Made by a program: the position numbers and the translations under genes
DNA from: Methanobacteriota archaeon
GTDB lineage: Archaea; Halobacteriota; Methanocellia; Methanocellales; Methanocellaceae
Direction of reading: 5' to 3'
DNA: 9,952 bases
Assembly (NCBI GenBank): GCA_023436075.1
Contig: JAEZKS010000188.1
Span: 1 to 9,952 of the forward strand
Part shown: positions 5,597 to 9,952 of the stretch, one piece after another
Layout: each line of letters begins with the position of its first letter
Numbering within the stretch: the first letter of the stretch is position 1
Notes under the pieces: model-generated
What the model was told of the DNA's origin: nothing
The model's input: the letters and a program-made list of their open reading frames with translations, nothing else
Database searches by the model: none

Positions 5597-6568
5597 ATGG
5601 TATTTATGGATAACAGCCGAGAAGAGCTTGTAAAAATCAAGGGCGTCATTAAAGAGCACCCTAAAGGGCTATCTCTGAGTGACATCTCTCGGCTCGTGAA
5701 CATGAACAGGCACTCAGTCGCTAAGTACATGGAGATGCTGGCCATTTCCGGCCACGTGGAAATGCGCTCGTTCGGCCCCTCGAAAGTATATTACATATCT
5801 CAGCGAGTCCCGATCTCGGACATGCTGAGCTTTTCCTCGGACCTCATCGGGACCATCGACCGTAACATGAATATTGTCCAGGCCAACAACGCGTTGCTCG
5901 AATTCTTCCATTTTCGGCGAGAAGACCTCGTGGGGCAGAGAATCGGCCGGCTCGATCACATCCTTCCGATCAACAACGGCCTGATGGAGCTATTGCAGGT
6001 GACACTCGATGGCAAGATGCATCAGTGCAACATCCCGGTCAGACAGGATGGCGAGATCAGGTATCTGCGAATGCGGCTGGTCCCGGCGGCCTTCGACGAC
6101 GGCACGTCTGGCGCGGTCTTCATCGCAGAAGACATCACCGCAGAAAAACGTGCGGTGATAGCGCTTCGCGAGAGCGAGGAGCGGTTCCATGCCGTATTCG
6201 ACCAGGCTGCCGTGGGAATTACTATCGCTAATCCCGGGGGCTACTTTATTGACAGCAACCATGCGTACCAATCGATGCTGGGCTACAACAAAGCAGAGCT
6301 CATGCAAAAGAGCATTTATGATATTACCCACCCGGAAGACATAGAAAAGTATCGGCAGCTTGAATCCCAATTGAGCCAGCAGTCAATTGATAAGTACCAG
6401 GTGGAGAAACGGGATATAAGAAAAGATGGAATGGTCATCTGGACCCGGTCGAGTGTATCGGCAATCAGAAACATGGATGGTTCCCTCAAGTATAACATAG
6501 GCGTCATTGAGGATATTACCAAGCTCCGAAAAATCGGAGAAACCTCCGAAACTAGCCAGGTGCTATAG
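5597..6568 (+). CDS. Winged-helix PAS/PAS sensor-regulator, probably truncated
   Basis: This looks like a one-component regulator: a DNA-binding winged helix at about residues 8-70 (recognition region DISRLVNMNRHSVAKYMEML, then a wing GHVEMRSFGPSKVYYIS) followed by two PAS domains, about 75-185 (ending AVFIAEDITAEKR) and 193-310 (RESEERFHAVFDQAAVGITI to GVIEDITK). There is no kinase or receiver domain and no membrane helix, so it should act in the cytoplasm. The start at 5597 or the in-frame ATG at 5606 (MDNSREEL) are both possible; the latter suits the TATA position. It is transcribed divergently from the receptor-cheW operon, whose promoter carries a strong dyad. The protein ends soon after PAS2, and PAS3 coding sequence continues downstream in other frames, so this is probably a shortened version of a three-PAS protein. 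The signal sensed is unknown. Confidence 0.88.
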   Translation: MVFMDNSREELVKIKGVIKEHPKGLSLSDISRLVNMNRHSVAKYMEMLAISGHVEMRSFGPSKVYYISQRVPISDMLSFSSDLIGTIDRNMNIVQANNALLEFFHFRREDLVGQRIGRLDHILPINNGLMELLQVTLDGKMHQCNIPVRQDGEIRYLRMRLVPAAFDDGTSGAVFIAEDITAEKRAVIALRESEERFHAVFDQAAVGITIANPGGYFIDSNHAYQSMLGYNKAELMQKSIYDITHPEDIEKYRQLESQLSQQSIDKYQVEKRDIRKDGMVIWTRSSVSAIRNMDGSLKYNIGVIEDITKLRKIGETSETSQVL

Positions 6569-6895
6569 GTCGCAATATGCGCATCGCGGGATTATCCTTG
6601 CGTTAGATCTGGATGAGAGCGTTATCCTGTGGAATAATGCCTGCGAAAGAGTTTTTGGATGGTTCTCGGATGGGCCGATAAGCCAGCACCCATGCTCACA
6701 CCTGAGATGCGTGGCGAAATTAAAAGTGTCCATGGCAGGGTGACAAATGGAGAAATTATCTCATGTATGCCTGTCTGCTACTTGAAAAAGAATAGGGTCA
6801 TGATCGACCTCAAGGTTTCTGCGACACCCCTGTATGACCTGAATGGTAAAATGATCGGAACGCCTGCCGTCATCAGAGAAGACGACAAAACCTAA
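6569..6895 (+). pseudogene. Frameshifted third PAS domain of the upstream regulator
   Basis: Past the TAG at 6566-6568 the DNA still encodes a PAS domain, but in pieces. From about 6555 to 6665 a frame offset from the main gene reads AHRGIILALDLDESVILWNN and ACERVFGW, the first half of a PAS fold. From about 6663 to the TAA at 6893-6895 the original frame reads ADKPAPMLTPEMRGEI, NGEIISCMPVCYLKKN and IDLKVSATPLYDLNGKMIGT, the second half. Two compensating frameshifts, near 6550-6565 and 6663-6690, would restore one open protein of about 430 residues. The simplest view is an inactivated third PAS domain. A sequencing or assembly error, or a separate expressed C-terminal fragment from the ATG at 6659, is also possible. 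Confidence 0.72.
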
Positions 6896-6912
6896 ATGAT
6901 CATCCGTTAGCC

Positions 6913-7040
6913 GGGGTCAACCCTGTCTGGCTTGATTTTTAAGGCTCGCTCTGGACGGTTCGCCGAATGTGATTAATTGTGTGGAAGTATTTGGGTACTT
7001 TATGATATAGGGGCATCGACGAACCTTGATCCGCAGGCCC
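6913..7040 (+). ncRNA. Conserved structured element, copy B (candidate RNA)
   Basis: This is the second copy of the element at 1804-1931, again directly downstream of a cheW gene and in the same orientation to it. The block CGCTCTGGACGGTTCGCC is at 6947-6964, the 31-base block at 7010-7040, and the pairing GGTTCG (6957-6962)/CGAACC (7020-7025) is unchanged. The outer stem survives as GGCT-T-GATT (6929-6937) with GATC-CGCA-GGC C (7028-7039), where two former Watson-Crick pairs become G-U on the plus strand and one pair is lost. In the small 5' hairpin an A-T pair of copy A has become G-C (6916 with 6922). It begins 17 bases after the PAS remnant's stop codon, so in this copy it could also be the 3' end of that plus-strand transcript. 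Confidence 0.42.
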
Positions 7041-7113
7041 GGTCGCCGGGAGGGCACTTATGTCCTCTCGATCGGAGCCAGGTAGTGCGCGAATTTTACT
7101 GCGGCCGTTCGTC

Positions 7114-7611
7114 TTACGTGGTCGTCGCTTTATCACGGACGCCATTATCTGCCGTTACCGCGACGATGCCTTCGAGCGTCTTTTTCAGGTCCACCAGTAT
7201 GAGCAGGTGGTCCTTGAGCTTGCAGATGCCGACGATGTAGTTACGGATGTCGCTGCCTGCCAGCCCATTTTCGAAAGAGTCCACCTGTTCGCCGCTGATG
7301 TATTTGACTTCGGTGACGCTGTCTACCATCATGCCCACGATGTTATCGTCTACTTCTACGATCACGATCCGCGAGTTGCCGTCATTCGCCCTGTCCGGCA
7401 TGCTCAGCCGTCGGCGAAGGTTGACCACCATGGTCACACGGCCCCGGAGGTTGATTACGCCATGTACGTAGTCGGGTGCCTGGGGGATGCTTGTGATCTC
7501 GCCCACACGGATGATCTCCCGTACCTGGTTGATGTCCGCTCCGAACTCCTCGTTGCCCAGCCGGAACACGACCAGCTGCATGTCGACAGCGTTACTATTT
7601 TTCTCTGCCAT
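7114..7611 (-). CDS. cheW: Chemotaxis coupling protein CheW (second copy)
   Basis: A 165-residue single-domain CheW, paralogous to the one at 2004-2498 and with the same landmarks: MQLVVFRLGNEEFGADINQV, EITSIPQAPDYVHGVINLRG, MMVDSVTEVKYISGEQV and KLKDHLLILVDLKKTLEG. It should link the neighbouring receptor to CheA. The ATG at 7611 has AGGAGG six bases upstream (7618-7623). It starts 26 bases after the receptor's stop codon and is co-transcribed with it. Differences from the first copy are scattered and mostly mild (for example VGEIT for AGEIT, RVTMVVN for QVTTVVN), so both copies look functional. The gap downstream of it (6896-7113) holds the conserved element and about 70 bases between element and stop codon that are also alignable to the first copy. 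Confidence 0.96.
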   Translation of the reverse strand: MAEKNSNAVDMQLVVFRLGNEEFGADINQVREIIRVGEITSIPQAPDYVHGVINLRGRVTMVVNLRRRLSMPDRANDGNSRIVIVEVDDNIVGMMVDSVTEVKYISGEQVDSFENGLAGSDIRNYIVGICKLKDHLLILVDLKKTLEGIVAVTADNGVRDKATTT

Positions 7612-7626
7612 CTCGGTCCTCCTGGA

Positions 7627-7649
7627 AAGGTGGATGGTTAGTCCACCTT
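7627..7649 (-). other. Hairpin between chemoreceptor stop and cheW ribosome site (copy 2)
   Basis: On the minus strand AAGGTGGA (7649-7642) can pair with TCCACCTT (7634-7627) around a seven-base loop containing the stop codon TAA (7640-7638). It matches the hairpin at 2516-2538. The 3' arm lies outside both coding regions yet is preserved, which suggests that the pairing matters. Confidence 0.5.
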
Positions 7650-9952
7650 GAGCTTGCCTACCTCAGCCTTGAGGTCCTCGGCGATCTTCGCCAGCTCTGT
7701 CGCCATACCGTAGACCTGCTCCGAGGTCGACGTGGTTTCCTCGCTGCTGGCGCTCACCTCTTCGGCTCCCGCGGCACTCTCCTCGATGACTGCGGCCATT
7801 TCCTCCACGTCTTTGACGACGCGCTTCGTGTCCACAGCCTGCTTCTCAGTCATCGTCGCGATCTCCTGCGCCTTTGCCGCCGTAGTATCGATCATGCGGC
7901 CGATGTCCTCCAGACTCTTCAGTGACTCAGCCACGATCTTATTGCTTGCATCCACCTCTTTGGTGCCCCTATTCATCGATTCGACAGCGCGGGTAGTCTG
8001 CTCCCTTACCTCGCCGATCAGGCGATTGATCTCTTCGGCTGCCTTCGCCGACTCTTCGGCGAGCTTTCGGACCTCTTCGGCGACGACAGCGAATCCTCTG
8101 CCGGCATCGCCCGCGCGGGCAGCTTCGATCGCCGCGTTCAACGCTAGCAGGTTAGTCTGGCTGGCAATCGCAGTAATCATCTCTACGATCTGGCCGATCT
8201 GCTTGCTCTTCTCGCCCAGGTCCTGCACGATTTTGGCGCTGTCATTTACCGCCCCGTGCAGCTCATCCATCTTACGAATGGCGATCTTCGCGTTCTCCGA
8301 GCCCTTTCTGGCTTCAGCATTCGCCCGGACGGCCTCCTCGCTGGTTTTGCGAGCGCCATCCGATACGGATGCGATGCTATTGCTCATTTCGTGCATCAGC
8401 CTGTTCACGTTCTCGATGCTCCGGGCTTCAGTCTGACTGCCCGAGGCGATCTGCTGAATGCTTTCGCTGATCTGTTTCGACGCGCTCATCACCTGCTGCA
8501 CGCTCGACGAGACGTTGCCACTGGCCGAGGCGACACGCTCTGCTATCATATTGGCAGACTCGGTTATCTCGGCGAGCTGCTTCTTCGCCGCTTTATCCTT
8601 CGTGATATCTTTGTACATCACGTTGACGCCGGTCACTTTGCCGTCGATGTCCCTCAGCAGGGTCGTATTGATGATCACAGGGATTTCACCAACGTTCCGC
8701 GAGTTGACACGTCCCTCGACATTATGCATCTCCCTCTGGTCGACCAGGGCTTTCCGGCTGACGCACTGCGAGATGCCCAGGACGTCTTCCAGCGGCCGGC
8801 CAAGCGTGTCTTTCTCGTTGACAGCGAGCAGTTTCTGTGCTACGTCGTTGATGTAAGTGACGTTGCCCGATGTGTCTGCAACGATGTGTGCGTCCGTGAT
8901 CGACTTCAGCACGCTATCGCTGAACAATGCCTTCTGCCGTGCTTCTTTCTCGGCATGCTCGATCTTCAGTTGCGATTCCTTGGACTCAGTAACGTCCTGC
9001 ATCAACTCCATTCCGCCGGTCACCTGGTTGCCCGCGTCTCTGACCGGCACCACGTTGCCCCGGATCCAGGCTTCTTTTCCATCCTTCAGCCTGGCGTTGA
9101 TCTCGAAGTTCTTGAAAGACTCGCCGGTCTTCAGGCATTTAGCGAGATGGGACTCGCCGGACGAATCATTGAGGAAGCCGAAGGACTCTCCGAATGGCCG
9201 TCCCTTGAGATCGCTCATAGAGACGCCGCTCATCTTCGCCCCGGCATCGTTTGCGTACGTGATCTTGCCTCTGGTGTCGACGACGAACAGGGGATCGGGA
9301 ATGCCCTTCAGGATAGACTCGTTGAAAGCGATGCGTTCTTTGATGTTCAGTACCATCTGCTCGATCGCTCCGCTCAGCTTGCCAACCTCGCCCTTCACGC
9401 CCTTATCGAAGTTCGCCTCCAGGTCGCCCGCGGCCACGTTGTTGGCAGTGACTACCAGCCTGTTGATCGACCGGGTGATCCGATTCACGACGATCATGCC
9501 CACGATGACGGCCAGGATGGCAATTACGATGCCGATGCCGATCGAGGTCATGGTCAGGTTGTTAAGGTCGGCCAGGCCCGGGCGGATGTCATACCCGAAG
9601 AAGAGCATGCCCAGGGTCTTTCCTTCATTGTCCTTCAGGGGCTGATAGTTCACGTACATAGGTATCTTGTTGACTGTCAGCGGGTTATCGAAGACCTGCC
9701 CGTTCTGGATGACCTTGGCCGTCACCTCAGCCGCGGCCTTGGTCCCGACGATCCGTTTGCCGGAGTCATCGATTAGTGTCGTGGCGACCCGTGTGTCGCC
9801 GAAGAATATGGTACAGTCACAGCCGGTTTCCTCGCCGATGCTCTCCACCAGCACGTTGCCGCCGTTCAGGAGGCTCCTGGCGCACAGCGCACCGATGATT
9901 TCATTGGTGTCGGGGTCGCGGATCGGCACGTATGAGGAGATCGCCAGCCCGT
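7638..9952 (-). CDS. Methyl-accepting chemotaxis protein, N-terminus beyond the window edge
   Basis: The C-terminal 770 residues of a receptor paralogous to the one at 2527-5349. The frame stays open to the right edge (GLAISSYVPIRDP aligns with GLALLSAVPIKDD, about residue 172 of the other), so roughly 170 N-terminal residues with the first membrane helix are missing. Visible parts, numbered from the edge: the distal Cache domain to about 130, with the family-typical GDTRVATTLID, GKRIVGTKA and GKTLGMLFFGYD; membrane helix about 134-155; HAMP 156-208; PAS about 210-322; PAS about 340-450; signalling coiled coil to the end, with tip QTNLLALNAAIEAARAG and GRGFAVVAEEVRKLAEES. The C-terminus (AEVGKLKVD) lacks a CheR-tethering pentapeptide. 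The apparent GTG at 9929 should not be taken as the start. The ligand region differs clearly from the paralogue, the signalling region hardly at all. Confidence 0.94.
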   Translation of the reverse strand, partial: GLAISSYVPIRDPDTNEIIGALCARSLLNGGNVLVESIGEETGCDCTIFFGDTRVATTLIDDSGKRIVGTKAAAEVTAKVIQNGQVFDNPLTVNKIPMYVNYQPLKDNEGKTLGMLFFGYDIRPGLADLNNLTMTSIGIGIVIAILAVIVGMIVVNRITRSINRLVVTANNVAAGDLEANFDKGVKGEVGKLSGAIEQMVLNIKERIAFNESILKGIPDPLFVVDTRGKITYANDAGAKMSGVSMSDLKGRPFGESFGFLNDSSGESHLAKCLKTGESFKNFEINARLKDGKEAWIRGNVVPVRDAGNQVTGGMELMQDVTESKESQLKIEHAEKEARQKALFSDSVLKSITDAHIVADTSGNVTYINDVAQKLLAVNEKDTLGRPLEDVLGISQCVSRKALVDQREMHNVEGRVNSRNVGEIPVIINTTLLRDIDGKVTGVNVMYKDITKDKAAKKQLAEITESANMIAERVASASGNVSSSVQQVMSASKQISESIQQIASGSQTEARSIENVNRLMHEMSNSIASVSDGARKTSEEAVRANAEARKGSENAKIAIRKMDELHGAVNDSAKIVQDLGEKSKQIGQIVEMITAIASQTNLLALNAAIEAARAGDAGRGFAVVAEEVRKLAEESAKAAEEINRLIGEVREQTTRAVESMNRGTKEVDASNKIVAESLKSLEDIGRMIDTTAAKAQEIATMTEKQAVDTKRVVKDVEEMAAVIEESAAGAEEVSASSEETTSTSEQVYGMATELAKIAEDLKAEVGKLKVD

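Larger units (their letters stand above)
1804..9952 (-). repeat. Direct duplication of a receptor-cheW-element unit
   Basis: Copy 1 spans 1804-5349 and copy 2 spans 6913 to beyond the right edge, both on the minus strand and with identical gene order: receptor, hairpin, cheW, conserved element. The homology covers coding and non-coding parts. The winged-helix PAS gene and its remnant (5597-6895) separate the copies on the other strand. No insertion sequence or target-site duplication is visible at the joints. Confidence 0.8.

Noticed and set aside
6659..6895. Separate small gene starting at the ATG at 6659
   Set aside because: The product is the C-terminal half of a PAS domain whose N-terminal half lies directly upstream in another frame. 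There is no ribosome site, so a broken domain is the better explanation.
8256..9776. Long open frames on the plus strand opposite the second receptor gene (also 8857-9645)
   Set aside because: They are the same shadow effect. The two overlap each other in different frames and neither shows a known fold or a ribosome site.
1..9952. tRNA or rRNA genes, CRISPR arrays, insertion sequences
   Set aside because: No cloverleaf, no regularly spaced short repeats, and no transposase-like frame or terminal repeats were seen. The GGTTCG in the conserved element recalls a T-arm but the rest of a tRNA is absent.

Overview
The window looks like a piece of a euryarchaeal methanogen chromosome, most plausibly Methanocella-like (class Methanomicrobia). 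The reasons are an archaeal-type Trm1, chemoreceptors of the Cache-HAMP-PAS-PAS type paired with CheW, a PAS sensor carrying an N-terminal winged helix, GC-rich genes separated by AT-rich spacers, TATA-like promoter elements, and GGTG/GGAGG Shine-Dalgarno sites. The genus is an inference from gene style, not from a search.

Layout from left to right. At 1-221 (minus) lies the start of a small two-helix membrane protein that runs off the left edge. At 222-599 there is an AT-rich spacer with several perfect inverted repeats, a strong TATA-like box and a possible 53-residue cysteine-rich ORF on the plus strand. At 600-1697 (minus) is trm1. At 1698-2003 are the trm1 promoter and the first copy of a conserved non-coding element (element A). 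At 2004-2498 and 2527-5349 (both minus) are cheW and a full-length 940-residue chemoreceptor gene, transcribed receptor first. At 5350-5596 is a divergent promoter region with a perfect 8+8 bp inverted repeat. At 5597-6568 (plus) is a winged-helix/PAS/PAS regulator, followed at 6569-6895 by the out-of-frame remains of its third PAS domain. At 6913-7040 is the second copy of the element (element B). At 7114-7611 and 7638-9952 (both minus) are a second cheW and a second chemoreceptor gene that runs off the right edge.

The dominant structure is a same-strand duplication of a unit [chemoreceptor gene - short hairpin - cheW - conserved 3' element], with the regulator gene between the copies. The sensing halves of the receptors have diverged strongly, while the signalling halves and both CheW proteins remain nearly the same. 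Both receptors should therefore feed different extracellular signals, and possibly cytoplasmic PAS signals, into one CheA/CheW array. No cheA, cheB, cheR, cheY or archaellum gene is in the window. The most interesting unexplained items are the pair of structured elements downstream of the cheW genes, the hairpin kept between each receptor gene and its cheW, and the dyad-rich intergenic regions.
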